From: an uncultured Eubacteriales bacterium
GTDB taxonomy: Bacteria; Bacillota; Clostridia; Oscillospirales; Acutalibacteraceae
Reading direction: 5' to 3'
Length of the DNA: 64,000 nucleotides
Assembly (NCBI GenBank): GCA_934477125.1
Contig: CAKSOL010000004.1
Span: forward strand, 1 to 64,000
This document shows positions 32,829 through 43,300 of this stretch, piece by piece. The stretch's first letter is position 1; each line of letters opens with the position of its first letter. Below the pieces are notes generated by a model. The model was not told where the DNA came from. It did not search any database and saw only the letters and a program-made list of their open reading frames with translations. The translations under genes were made by a program, and so were the position numbers.

Positions 32829-35225
32829 ATGCCAGTTGAAAACAGGAAAAAAATTAAAATGCCGGTTTTGCCGCTGAGAGGAATAGTTCAGTTTCCCGGA
32901 ATGGCGCTGACCCTTGATGTTGCAAGAAAGCGCTCTATAAGAGCGATATCGGCGGCTATGGGAGATAATCAGCTGATTTTCCTCGCCGCACAGACGGACA
33001 TCGCCGTTGACGAGCCCAAAAAGGACGACCTTTACGGTATCGGCTGCGTTTGCAGAATACGGCACGTTCTTAAAGTTCCTGACGGCGGCGTTAAGCTGCT
33101 GGTTGAGGGACTTTACCGCGCGGAGCTTGAGGTTTTCTGCGATTCGGCGTCGTTTATCGCGGCGGAGGTCTCGGAATGCGAGCCTGAGCCGATAAAAAAC
33201 CGGGCGGTCTACTGCGAATCGCTTATAAGGCGGATAAGAACCGAATTTGAAAAGTATTTTGAGGAGGCTCCGAATATCGCCCGCGATGTTTTGCTGACCG
33301 TTGCGAAAAGCGAGGATTTAGGCTATCTCAGCGACTTTATAGCGTTTAACATTCCTGCTCCGTTTGACGACAAGCAGTATGTTCTCGAACAGACCTCTCC
33401 GGTAAAACGGGCTAAGGTTCTTTTGGAGCTGCTTTCAAAGGAACGCGAAATAATGCAGATAGATAACCGTATAGGCGAAAAGACGCGCCGCCGGATAGAC
33501 GATAATCAGCGCGAATACTATCTCAAGGAGCAGATACGCGCGATAAGCGACGAGCTTTACGGCGACGACAGCGCCGACGAGATAGATGAATACTACGCAA
33601 AAATCGAGGCTCTTGAGGCTAAGGACGAGGTTAAGGAGCGGCTGCGCAGCGAGGTTTCAAAGCTTGCAAAAATGCCGCAGGGAGCTCACGAGGGAACGGT
33701 TGTCCGCAACTGGCTCGATACCTGCCTTGCCCTGCCCTGGGAGAAATACGATAACGTTAAGACCGATATAAAGCGCGCCGAGCGCATTTTGGACCGCGAT
33801 TTCTACGGAATGAAGCGTGTTAAGGAAAGAATTCTCGAAATGCTTTCGGTTTATGCCCTCGCTCCGGATATAACCGGGCAGATTCTCTGCCTTGTAGGTC
33901 CGCCGGGAGTCGGAAAAACCTCTGTCGGAAAGACAATCGCCGAATGTATGGGCCGCTCGTTTGCGAGAATTTCGCTCGGCGGTATGCACGATGAGGCGGA
34001 AATAAGGGGTCACCGCAAAACCTATATAGGCGCGATGCCCGGCAGGCTTATAACCGCCGTTAAGCAGGCGGGAACCAAAAATCCGCTCATACTGCTCGAC
34101 GAGATAGACAAGCTCGGAAGCGATTATAAGGGCGACCCGTCCTCCGCGCTGCTGGAGGTTCTCGACCCTGAGCAGAACGTAACCTTTACCGATAATTTCA
34201 TAGAGCTGCCGTTCGATTTGAGCCATGTTGTTTTCATAACGACCGCGAATAGCCGCTCAACTATTCCGGGACCTCTGCTCGACAGAATGGAGCTTATAGA
34301 AATAGAGGGCTATACACGCGAGGAAAAGTTCAATATCGCGAAGAAGCACCTGCTGCCGCGCGAGCTTAAAAGACACGGGCTGGACGGCAGACGCTGCCGG
34401 GTATCCGACGGCGCGATATACGGAATTATAGATTTTTACACCCGCGAGGCGGGCGTCCGCAAATTGGAGCGGTCGCTGGCGTCGCTCTGCGCAAAGGCGG
34501 CGAAAAGCATTGCGTCGGGAGAAGCCGCGCGCGTTTCAATCAGCGCTGAGGAGCTTGAAAAAATGCTCGGAAAGCGGCGCTATAAGCCGGAGGCCATTCT
34601 TGAGCATGACGAGGTAGGCGTTATAAACGGGCTTGCCTGGACAGCCGTCGGAGGAGAGATAATGCAGCTCGAAATAGCGGCGATGAAGGGAACGGGAAAG
34701 CTTGAGCTTACCGGTTCTCTCGGAGACGTTATGAAGGAGTCGGCAAGAGCGGCGGTAAGCTTTGTAAGAGCAAATGCCGCGCGCTACGGTATCGACGAGG
34801 ATTTTTATAAAAACACCGATATTCATATTCACGCAACCGAAGCGGCGGTTCCGAAGGACGGTCCCTCCGCCGGAGTTACGATAACGACCGGGCTTATTTC
34901 CGCCCTTACCGGCCGCGAGGTTCGCAGGGACGTTGCCATGACCGGGGAAATAACCATACGCGGCAGGGTTCTGCCGATAGGAGGCTTAAAGGAAAAGGCG
35001 ATGGCGGCGGCGCGCGGAGGGGTTAAAACCGTTTTCATTCCGCAGGATAATGCTGCCGACCTTGACGAGGTTGACAGCGCGGTTAAGGAAAAGCTTACCT
35101 TTGTTCCCGTTTCATATGTAGGAGAAATAATCGATTCCGCCCTGAGGGAAAACGGCGAAACACAGGAAAAAAGCTGCTTTTGCCCTCCGGCAGGAAAGCC
35201 GGCGGCTGCCGTTATAAGTCAGTGA
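32829..35225 (+). CDS. lon: ATP-dependent protease Lon
   Basis: 798 residues with all parts of bacterial Lon: N-terminal LON substrate-binding domain (KKIKMPVLPLRGIVQFPGM), AAA+ module with P-loop GPPGVGKT (357-364), and protease domain with catalytic Ser680 in KDGPSAGV and Lys723 in GGLKEKAM. It degrades misfolded and regulatory proteins in the cytoplasm. The C-terminal tail after about residue 775 is Cys/Ala/Pro-rich and unrelated to the core. It lies 4 bases before engB. Confidence 0.97.
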   Translation: MPVENRKKIKMPVLPLRGIVQFPGMALTLDVARKRSIRAISAAMGDNQLIFLAAQTDIAVDEPKKDDLYGIGCVCRIRHVLKVPDGGVKLLVEGLYRAELEVFCDSASFIAAEVSECEPEPIKNRAVYCESLIRRIRTEFEKYFEEAPNIARDVLLTVAKSEDLGYLSDFIAFNIPAPFDDKQYVLEQTSPVKRAKVLLELLSKEREIMQIDNRIGEKTRRRIDDNQREYYLKEQIRAISDELYGDDSADEIDEYYAKIEALEAKDEVKERLRSEVSKLAKMPQGAHEGTVVRNWLDTCLALPWEKYDNVKTDIKRAERILDRDFYGMKRVKERILEMLSVYALAPDITGQILCLVGPPGVGKTSVGKTIAECMGRSFARISLGGMHDEAEIRGHRKTYIGAMPGRLITAVKQAGTKNPLILLDEIDKLGSDYKGDPSSALLEVLDPEQNVTFTDNFIELPFDLSHVVFITTANSRSTIPGPLLDRMELIEIEGYTREEKFNIAKKHLLPRELKRHGLDGRRCRVSDGAIYGIIDFYTREAGVRKLERSLASLCAKAAKSIASGEAARVSISAEELEKMLGKRRYKPEAILEHDEVGVINGLAWTAVGGEIMQLEIAAMKGTGKLELTGSLGDVMKESARAAVSFVRANAARYGIDEDFYKNTDIHIHATEAAVPKDGPSAGVTITTGLISALTGREVRRDVAMTGEITIRGRVLPIGGLKEKAMAAARGGVKTVFIPQDNAADLDEVDSAVKEKLTFVPVSYVGEIIDSALRENGETQEKSCFCPPAGKPAAAVISQ

Positions 35226-35229
35226 TGCT

Positions 35230-35826
35230 ATGAATTTTAACAATGTTGAATTTGAAGCGGCTGCCGGACTTTCGGCTCAGCTGCCCGAAAGCTCGGTTCC
35301 GGAGGTCTGCTTTGCAGGCAGGTCGAATGTCGGAAAATCCTCGCTTATAAACCGCGTTCTCGGAAGAAAGGCGTTTGCGAGGGTAAGCTCAAGACCGGGA
35401 AAAACGGTAACGGTTAATTTTTACCGGCTGGACGGACTGCGCATTGTAGACCTGCCCGGCTACGGCTTTGCAAGAGTGTCCTTTTCGGAGCGCACTCGCT
35501 GGAGCGAGCTTATGGAGGGCTATTTCCAAAGCGGCAGGAGCATTAAAACGGTGTTCCTGCTCATAGATATGCGCCATCCGCCTACTGCCGACGATATTGA
35601 TATGCTTAACTTCCTGAAATCCGCCGGACTGCCGTATACCGTTGTTCTTACAAAGAGCGACAAGCTAAATAAGAGCGAATACGCGGCGCGCATAGCGGAG
35701 CTTTCGGCTGATAAAAATTTCAGGGAAACAGAGCTTGTTCCCTTTTCCGCCCTGAACGGCGAGGGAACAGAGCGGCTGCGGAATATAATTTCGGATTGTC
35801 TGGACTGTTCTGACCTTGACCCTTAA
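35230..35826 (+). CDS. engB: Ribosome-biogenesis GTPase EngB/YsxC
   Basis: 198 residues, TRAFAC GTPase needed for large-subunit assembly. G1 is GRSNVGKSS (30-38), G3 is DLPGYGFA and G4 is TKSDK. lon followed by engB is the usual order in Bacillota. The end overlaps the ComEC-like start by 11 bases. Confidence 0.95.
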   Translation: MNFNNVEFEAAAGLSAQLPESSVPEVCFAGRSNVGKSSLINRVLGRKAFARVSSRPGKTVTVNFYRLDGLRIVDLPGYGFARVSFSERTRWSELMEGYFQSGRSIKTVFLLIDMRHPPTADDIDMLNFLKSAGLPYTVVLTKSDKLNKSEYAARIAELSADKNFRETELVPFSALNGEGTERLRNIISDCLDCSDLDP

Positions 35827-37315
35827 GCATTTTCACAGCTTTGAATATCCTATGGCTGCCTGCGCAGTATGTATAACGGCGATTATTCTGCTGTTCAGCG
35901 CAGGTCTGCTGCCGCCGCTTATCCCGGCGGCGATTGCCTCGGCGTTATTTTGCGCCGCGGCTGCGGTTCACATAAGAAAGGGCGGTTTGACCGCCGCAAT
36001 ACTTCCTCTCGCCCTGATAGCTTTAGCCTCCGTTTCGCTCTGCAATTTTGAATATAAATGCGCTCAGACCGAAAGGGCAATGAGAAAATCCGACACGGCG
36101 GTTCTTCTGATAACCGACGAGCCGCTTTCCGAAAGCAAAAACAAATCACAGGTTAAGGCGAGGGTTATAAGCTCCGGTATTCTCGCTTGCGGCACCGGCG
36201 TTGAGCTGACACTTCCGGAGAGCGAGGTTCGTATGGGCGATAAGCTGTCGGCTGATATCAAGGTAACGCGGTTCGCCGCTCAGCTCTCCCTTAACAGCAG
36301 GGCAAACGGAATTTTAGCAGAGGTGAAATGCTCCGGAGAACCGTATGTTATAGGAAGAAACGCTTTTATCTCCGCCGCCGGAGCGGCGAGAAAATATGTC
36401 CGCGAGCTGTTCCGTTCCTCGCTGCCCGAAAGCGAAAGCTCGGTTCTGTGCGCCCTTATAACAGGCGACCGCAGCGCCGTTACGGACGAATTGCAGGAGG
36501 CAGTTCGCGGAGCAGGGCTAAGTCACGTTCTCGTTGTTTCGGGAATGCACCTTGCAACCCTGATGAGCGGACTGACCGTTCTTCTGAGACTGCTGTGCGT
36601 CGGAGAAAAGCTCCAAGTTGCCGTAAAGCTGATTTGCGTTGCTTTCTTTTCGGCGGTCTGCGGATTTACCATGTCGGTAATCCGCGCAGGAGTCACCTTT
36701 GTTCTCGCCGCCTTTGCCGTTCCGCTCAGGCGCAGTACCTCGCCGGTCAATATCTTAGCCGGCGCGGTTTCGCTGATACTTGCGGTGTCTCCCTTTGCGG
36801 TTTTCAGCATTTCCTTTGAGCTTTCGGTGCTTTCAACCCTCGGCATACTTGTCGTTATGCCGATACTGTCGGACGCCGTTTTGAGTTATATTCCCGATAA
36901 CGGGATTATCCGCTCATTGGTGAACTGCTTTACCGGCTCGATAGCCGCAATGCTTATGACAATGCCGGTTGTTATCTGGAATTTCGGGGAGTTTTCCGCC
37001 GTTGCTCCGATAACGAACGTTTTGGTGAGCTATCCTGTCAGCTGGGCATTGCTTACGGCGGCGCTCGGCTTGCTGCTCTCTCCGGTGCCGTTTATATACG
37101 AACCGTTTCTGAGAATTTCCGGTCTGCTCATAAAATGGTTCAGCTCTGTCGCCCTATACTTAGGCAGCGACAGCGTTATGCTGCCGATAGGCAAGGCAGG
37201 CTGCGCGGTGTTTACCGCAATACTGATATTAACGCTGCTCTGGATTTATAAAACAGAGGAAAGGCGCAGGAATTTAAAGTTGAAACGGGTGATGACGGAA
37301 AATGAGCATAATTAA
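35816..37315 (+). CDS. ComEC/Rec2-type competence membrane protein, core domain only
   Basis: 499 residues. After N-terminal membrane segments and a soluble OB-like region (about 80-190), the competence domain begins with the motif HVLVVSGMHLATLMSGL and continues through about eight membrane helices. It is related to the DNA-transport channel ComEC. The C-terminal metallo-beta-lactamase-like domain of full-length ComEC is absent; the protein ends soon after the last helix. TTG at 35816 overlaps engB; ATG at 35852 is an alternative start. It overlaps holA by 14 bases; comEC near holA is a frequent arrangement. Confidence 0.85.
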   Translation: MTLKHFHSFEYPMAACAVCITAIILLFSAGLLPPLIPAAIASALFCAAAAVHIRKGGLTAAILPLALIALASVSLCNFEYKCAQTERAMRKSDTAVLLITDEPLSESKNKSQVKARVISSGILACGTGVELTLPESEVRMGDKLSADIKVTRFAAQLSLNSRANGILAEVKCSGEPYVIGRNAFISAAGAARKYVRELFRSSLPESESSVLCALITGDRSAVTDELQEAVRGAGLSHVLVVSGMHLATLMSGLTVLLRLLCVGEKLQVAVKLICVAFFSAVCGFTMSVIRAGVTFVLAAFAVPLRRSTSPVNILAGAVSLILAVSPFAVFSISFELSVLSTLGILVVMPILSDAVLSYIPDNGIIRSLVNCFTGSIAAMLMTMPVVIWNFGEFSAVAPITNVLVSYPVSWALLTAALGLLLSPVPFIYEPFLRISGLLIKWFSSVALYLGSDSVMLPIGKAGCAVFTAILILTLLWIYKTEERRRNLKLKRVMTENEHN

Positions 37316-38357
37316 CGAGGAACAGCTGAAAAAGGAGATATCCTCCGGGAAATTCGCTCCGGCCTATATTCTCTGCGGAGACGACGCTTATTTAAAAAAG
37401 CTTTACTACGACCGCATAGCCGACAGGGCGGTTGACGGCGACCCGTTTTTCAACCTTTCGGATTTCAATGCCGACTGCGATTTGCAGAGCGTTTACGACG
37501 CCGTCACCCAATACCCGGTTATGAGCGAGCGGAAGTGCGTCCGGATAACAGACTACGATTTCGAGCATTGCTCCGCCGCCGATTTTGAGCGGCTCTGCGC
37601 GATACTCGGCAGTCTTTACGACAGCTGCGTTCTCGTTTTGCGCTTTGAAAGCGTTCCGTTTGACGCCAACACCAAAAAGGCGGGCAAAACGAAAAAGTTG
37701 CTTGCCGCGCTCGAAAAGGGCGGAGGAAAGGCGGCGGTTCTCGGTCACAGAAAACCGGCGGAGCTTGCGAAAATTCTCTGCGACGGAGCCGCAAAGCGCG
37801 GCTGCAAAATGGAGTCGGCAACGGCGAAATACCTTATAGAAACGGTCGGGAGCGACCTTAATATACTGCAAAACGAGCTTGAAAAGCTGACCAATTATCT
37901 GCCGGGCGGAGTTATTGACCGCGAAACGGTGGATAAAATCTGCGTTAAAACGGTCGAGGCATCGGTTTATGACCTTACGGCGCATATTTTCAGCTGCGAT
38001 GTTGAGGGCGCTCTGCGGCTGCTCGACGAGCTGTTTTATATGCGGATTGAGCCGATGATAATTCTCTATACGGTTTTTTCTGCTTATACCGACCTTTACC
38101 GCGCCTTTGCCGCCTCTCAGGACGGCGTTCCGCTGAGCGCGGCAGCCGCCGCGTTTGACTACGGCAAGCGGACCTTTCTGCTCGAACGCGCCGCCCGGCA
38201 GCTGCGCCGGTTCGACGCCAAAAAGCTCTCCCTGAGCTTTTCCGCTCTGCTTGAGGCGGACAAGGACTTCAAAAGCTTCGGGGCTGACGGCAGAATAATC
38301 CTCGAAAAGCTTATAGTCAGGCTTTGCCGGATAATCTCAACCGGAGCAGACCTATGA
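37302..38357 (+). CDS. holA: DNA polymerase III subunit delta
   Basis: 351 residues, the clamp-opening subunit of the sliding-clamp loader. YILCGDDAYLKKLYYDRI at the N-terminus and the long helical C-terminus (LLERAARQLRRFDAKKLSLSFSALLEADKDFKS) match HolA. The middle holds FLQNELEKL-like sequence (NILQNELEKLTNY). It overlaps comEC before it and shares ATGA with the next gene. Confidence 0.92.
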   Translation: MSIINEEQLKKEISSGKFAPAYILCGDDAYLKKLYYDRIADRAVDGDPFFNLSDFNADCDLQSVYDAVTQYPVMSERKCVRITDYDFEHCSAADFERLCAILGSLYDSCVLVLRFESVPFDANTKKAGKTKKLLAALEKGGGKAAVLGHRKPAELAKILCDGAAKRGCKMESATAKYLIETVGSDLNILQNELEKLTNYLPGGVIDRETVDKICVKTVEASVYDLTAHIFSCDVEGALRLLDELFYMRIEPMIILYTVFSAYTDLYRAFAASQDGVPLSAAAAAFDYGKRTFLLERAARQLRRFDAKKLSLSFSALLEADKDFKSFGADGRIILEKLIVRLCRIISTGADL

Positions 38358-38959
38358 TAAGGCTTGACCGCGCCGTTATTGTTGAGGGAAAATACGATAA
38401 AATAACCCTTGAAAACGTTATTGACGCCGTTATAATTCCGACCAACGGCTTCGGAATATTCAAGGACCGCGAAAAATGCGCCGTTATCAGGGAACTTGCC
38501 CGGCGCGACGGCATAATCGTTATGACCGACAGCGACTCCGCCGGTCAGATGATACGGTCTTACCTTAAAAACATCTGCGGCAGGGACGGAAAAATAACCT
38601 ACGTCTGCGTTCCGGCGGTCAGAGGGCGCGAAAAGCGCAAGAAAAAGGCGGGCAGAGAAGGACTTCTCGGAGTTGAGGGAATGAGTCCCGAAATTCTGCT
38701 CGAATCGCTGCGGCGCAGCGGAGTAACCGCCGAGCCGGAGGAAAAACGCCGGGAGGCGGTCGGTAAAGGCGACCTTTTCGCGCTGGGACTTTCCGGCAGG
38801 GATAACAGCGCGGTTTTGCGACGTGAGCTTGCAAAGGCTCTGCGCTTTCCCGAAAATCTGAGCGCAAACGCTTTTCTCGACCTTGTCAACGCGGTTTATT
38901 CAAGAGAAGAATTTGAAAAAGAGGTGCTGAAATGGCGGCAAGGCTCGGACAAAAAATAA
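38354..38959 (+). CDS. rnmV: RNase M5-like Toprim protein
   Basis: 201 residues from ATG 38354 (ATGA overlap with holA). An N-terminal Toprim domain has AVIVEGKYDKITLENV and the metal-binding VMTDSDSAGQ, followed by VEGMSPEILLESL, typical of RNase M5, which trims 5S rRNA precursors. In Bacillus the gene is beside rsmA; here rsmA is some 23 kb away. An orphan 5S rRNA gene lies at 13109. The family can be confused with other small Toprim proteins, so moderate confidence. Confidence 0.82.
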   Translation: MIRLDRAVIVEGKYDKITLENVIDAVIIPTNGFGIFKDREKCAVIRELARRDGIIVMTDSDSAGQMIRSYLKNICGRDGKITYVCVPAVRGREKRKKKAGREGLLGVEGMSPEILLESLRRSGVTAEPEEKRREAVGKGDLFALGLSGRDNSAVLRRELAKALRFPENLSANAFLDLVNAVYSREEFEKEVLKWRQGSDKK

Positions 38960-39939
38960 AGCTGCTGTGTCTTTTGGATATTTTAAAGAAATATACCGAC
39001 GAGGAGCATCCCCTGCCGGCGGCGGAGCTATGCCGTATGCTGGAGGAAAGAGGAATAACCGCCGAGCGCAAGGCGCTCTATAACGACATAGAGGTGCTGA
39101 CCGGCTACGGCTATGACATTATAAGCACGCGCGTTCCGCGCAGCGGCTATTTTCTGGGCGCGAGGGATTTTGAGCTGCCGGAAATATATCTGCTTGCCGA
39201 CGCCGTCCGTTCGGCAGACTTTATAAGCGCGAAAAAGACGCGCGAGCTTGTTCAGAAGTTAGACGGAATGCTCAGCATATACCAGGCTCAGAAAAGAGAA
39301 AAGAATATTTTCTTCAATACCGCCTCAAAATGCGGAAACGAGGAAATTTATTATGTTATAGACGGCATATCCGCCGCGATAGAGCAGAGAAAAAAGATAA
39401 CCTTTAAGTACGGCGTAAGGCGGCTGAACGAACAGCGCGAGCTTGAAATGAGCTTCAGCGAGCGCCGGGTAAGTCCATATGCCATGACCTGGCAGGAGGA
39501 TCATTACTATCTGATATGCAATTATGAAAAATACGATAATCTTCTGCATCTTAGGATAGACAGGATGTACGGCGTTGCTATAACCGACGAGGAAATACGC
39601 CCCTTTTCCGAGGTCAGCGATTACAGCGGACATTTTGACATTGCCGACTATACCTCCCATCTGTTTCTTATGCACAGCGGACCGGTTGAACGGATACGGC
39701 TTGAATGCGAAAAAAGGCTTATCGAGCAGGTTGCCGACCGTTTTTCCGGCGGTCTTTCGGTTCAGAACGTTACCGATACCCATTTCAATATTACCGTAAA
39801 GGCGGCTGTAAGCGAGGGACTTGTCAGCTGGATTGCCGGCTTCGGCGGCGCGGTAAGGGTTATCGAGCCGGAGAGCCTGAGGACTTCGGTTATAAACCGC
39901 GCCCGGAAAATACTTGAAATTTACGGAAACGACAATTAA
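38932..39939 (+). CDS. WYL-domain transcriptional regulator
   Basis: 335 residues. An N-terminal winged helix (about residues 1-75: KLLCLLDILKKYTDEEHPL with RKALYNDIEVLTGYG) is followed by the WYL domain with RRVSPYAMTWQEDHYYLICNY and a C-terminal extension. This is the DeoR/YafY-like class of regulator that may sense nucleic-acid or nucleotide signals. It overlaps the RNase M5-like gene by 28 bases and ends the rightward unit before a terminator. Its target is not evident. Confidence 0.9.
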   Translation: MAARLGQKIKLLCLLDILKKYTDEEHPLPAAELCRMLEERGITAERKALYNDIEVLTGYGYDIISTRVPRSGYFLGARDFELPEIYLLADAVRSADFISAKKTRELVQKLDGMLSIYQAQKREKNIFFNTASKCGNEEIYYVIDGISAAIEQRKKITFKYGVRRLNEQRELEMSFSERRVSPYAMTWQEDHYYLICNYEKYDNLLHLRIDRMYGVAITDEEIRPFSEVSDYSGHFDIADYTSHLFLMHSGPVERIRLECEKRLIEQVADRFSGGLSVQNVTDTHFNITVKAAVSEGLVSWIAGFGGAVRVIEPESLRTSVINRARKILEIYGNDN

Positions 39940-39947
39940 AAAACGCG

Positions 39948-39978
39948 GCGCCGGTAAGGGTTTTCCCTACCGGCGCTT
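39948..39978. terminator. Terminator between WYL gene and rhaM
   Basis: GCGCCGGTAAGGG pairs with CCCTACCGGCGC (one bulge) followed by TTT, with AAAA on the opposite side, so it can serve both convergent genes. Confidence 0.85.
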
Positions 39979-39988
39979 TAATATTATG

Positions 39989-40306
39989 TCAGCGGAACGA
40001 GAACACCTGCGTCAGCAGCGGCTGAGCTCCGGTTTCCGGGTCCTTTTCCATAATGAGGATATCCTTCATATATTCGTCCCATTTTTCAACAACCGGGCTT
40101 TCCCGCTGAATACGGGCGGCGTATTCAGCGCCCTTTTCGCACTCATAGTAGCCGAAAAGCTCGTCGCCGACGTTCCATATCGAATAGTTCACTATTCCCG
40201 CCTTAGTCAGAACCTCTTTCATTTCAGGCCATATTTCATCGTGGCGGCGGCGGTATTCCTCAAGCATACCGTGAACAATTCTGCCCTTCCAAGCGTATTT
40301 TTCCAT
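39989..40306 (-). CDS. rhaM: L-rhamnose mutarotase family protein
   Basis: 105 residues, full length for the family. It interconverts alpha and beta anomers of L-rhamnose or a similar sugar. The WKGRIVHGMLEEYRRRHDEIWPEM start, with the catalytic-region His, and the LFGYYECEKG stretch are typical; the C-terminus ends LLTQVFSFR. No other rhamnose gene lies nearby, so the real substrate is uncertain. It is 25 bases after the ABC transporter gene on the same strand. Confidence 0.88.
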   Translation of the reverse strand: MEKYAWKGRIVHGMLEEYRRRHDEIWPEMKEVLTKAGIVNYSIWNVGDELFGYYECEKGAEYAARIQRESPVVEKWDEYMKDILIMEKDPETGAQPLLTQVFSFR

Positions 40307-40331
40307 AACAATTCTCTCCTTATAAACAGGT

Positions 40332-43300
40332 TTATTCCGTTCTCAGCGCTACAACCGGGTCTTTCTTGGCTGCGCTGCGCGAGGGGATAATTCCGGAAAT
40401 AAGCGTAAGCATAACGCTGATTACTATAAGCGCCGCGGCAACCGGTACCGGCAGAAACGCCCTGAGCGCCGCAATGCCGGTAAGGCTGTGCAGTATCAGG
40501 TTTATCGGAATACACAGCAGGTAGGTTATCAGCACTCCGAGCGCGCCGGAGGTGAAGCCGATTATAACCGTTTCGGCGTTGAACATACTCGAAACATTCC
40601 GCTTTGACGCGCCTATCGCGCGGAGAATACCGATTTCCTTTGTGCGCTCCTGAACCGAAATCAGGGTTATAACCCCGATCATTATTGAGGAAACTATCAG
40701 CGACACCGCAACAAAGGCAATCAACACATAGGTAATGGCGTTTATAACGGTTGTTACCGAGGACATCATCAGCTTGACATAATCGGTATAGCTTATCTGG
40801 GACATCGCCTCGACGGTCTTGTTGTAATCGCTTATAGCGTCCTCGATAACGTCCTTGCTCTCAAAGGTTGCGGCAAAAAGGTTAATTGACGACGGATTAT
40901 CAAGGTCGATACATCCGAGCAGGCTCATATTTTCATCATAGGTCGATTCGGAAAAGGTTAGAACGCTGTCGTAATAATCGGCGCATTGCTGCTCGGTATA
41001 CGACCCCTCGGCTGCGGCAAGCGCTGCCGAAAGCTGAGCCGCGGAAAGCGAGGAAAGTCCGGCTGCCGCCTGCTCGGCGTATTGCTTGCGATACCCCTCG
41101 GCGGCAAACTTCGAGAACATTTCGCGCATATCCTCATCGCTCATAGACGAAGTATAGCTTGCTATCTGCTCGCTCTCCATATTCATTTCTCCGCTCAGCG
41201 CCGCCGCGAGCTGCTGCTCCATCTGCTCGCGCGAAAGCCCGGAAACCGTCTGCGAAACAAAGGCGCTGACCTGCTCAGAATCCGGAATACTCATAATTTT
41301 AACATAAGCGTCCGCCCTGCCGCGCTCGTCAAGCTCGGAAAGGTATTTTTTAAACGCCTCCGCCTTTTTCGCGCTGTCCAGCTCGCCTGTGCTTTCCTTG
41401 AACGGCAGACCGGTGAAAATATCAACGTCCGGGCTGTCCTTCTGAGCGGCTACCGCCGGAGCCTTGGCAGACTCCTCAAGAACATATTCGGTGAGCAGCT
41501 TTGTATAGGCGATAGAGCCCTTGAGCATAGACGAAACCGCCTTTTCGTTGGGGCGGATTATGCCGGTGACGCGCAGCTTTACGCCGTTGTCATAAAGATA
41601 CTGCCGTCCTGCCTCGGTTGAAGAAAGGTCGGTATAAAGTCCGGTTTTTTCATCAAGCGCATAGCAGGAGGAGTTGAGAACCGTCCTGAATTCCGTATTG
41701 CAGATTTCCTCATAGCTCCAGGACTGCTCCTTATGCTGAACCTCGGTTTTATCAACCGCCGCCTGCATAAGCTCGTCAATATCCTTTTTCGATTTAAGAC
41801 CCAAAGCATAAAGCGACATATCGTCAAGCTCGTTGTTATCGTTTAAAACAAGCACGATTTCGTTATATTCCGCCGGCCATCTGCCGTAGATAACGTCATA
41901 CTGCTTTTTAAGCAGCGGACTTACCGGGTCGCCGTTTTCTCCCGAAAGCATTTCCTCCCAGAGCGTTCCCGACGAGCTGCCCATCGAAAACAGCGAGGAA
42001 TCGGACGAAAAGCCGTAGCTTTCCTGCATCTTGGTCATGGCGCTCATATTCATTCCGAAATATTCGCTCATAAGGTCGGAAAGCATTTCCTGCGTATCGG
42101 AGCGGATAACCGTTCCGTCAACCGACTTCGTGTATATAAGCATATCCGAGCTGTAGCTGTACTGTATTCCGCTGACCGCGTCTCTCAGCGGCAAGTCGCC
42201 GCCGGTTTCCTGCATTTTGTCCTCTAAGTATTTTTTAAAGGAGCGCAGGTCATTCTGCTTTGAGCCGGCGCCGTTCAGGGCGTTGAGCATATCATAGATA
42301 ACCTCGTTGGCGTAAACCTTATCGTCGGAATGGTCGCTGTCCGACTTTCCAACTCCCATAAAGGTCGCCATAAGCTCCCCGACGTCCATATGCTTTGCCT
42401 CTAAGGTAAGCGGATAGGAGGAAAGGGTGTCCTCCTGAACCGTATTTATATAGGTTGTCATACCGTGGGAAACAGCGAAAATAAGCGCAATACCGATTAT
42501 TCCGATGCTTCCGGCAAATGAGGTCAGAACCGTCCGCCCCTTTTTAGTAAACAGGTTTTTGAGGGAGAGTCCGAACGCCGTAAAAAAGGACATCGACGGC
42601 TTTTTCCCGTTCCTTTCGGGCTTTTTCTCCGCTTTTTCGGGGGTCTGCTCCTCATTTTCGCCGAGGGGGCGGGTATCGTCGGTTATAACGCCGTCGAGCA
42701 TACGTATAATTCGGGTGGAATACCTTTCTGCCAGCTCCGGGTTATGGGTTACCATTATAACAAGACGATCGTTCGCTATTTCCTTAAGTATTTCCATAAC
42801 CTGAATACTGGTTTCGGTATCGAGAGCGCCGGTCGGCTCGTCGGCAAGGATTATATCGGGGTCGTTTACGATAGCGCGCGCTATGGCAACCCTTTGCATC
42901 TGCCCGCCCGACATTTCGCTCGGTCTTTTATTCAGCTGGGAGGAAAGTCCCACCCTGCCGAGAGCCTCCGCCGCGCGTTTCCTGCGCTCCGATTTGGAAA
43001 CTCCCGAAAGAGTAAGCGCCAGCTCAACGTTCTGAAGAACCGTCTGGTGAGGAATAAGGTTATAGCTCTGGAAAACAAAGCCTATCGAATGGTTGCGGTA
43101 GGCGTCCCAGTCGCGGTCCTTAAAATCCTTTGTCGGCCTGCCGTTGATAATGAGGTCGCCTGCCGTATACTGGTCGAGACCGCCGATTATGTTGAGCATT
43201 GTCGTCTTTCCGCAGCCGGAGGGACCCAGAATAGAAACAAACTCGCTGCTTCTGAATTTTAAGCTTATACCCTTGAGCGCGTTTACGGTGCCGTCGCCGG

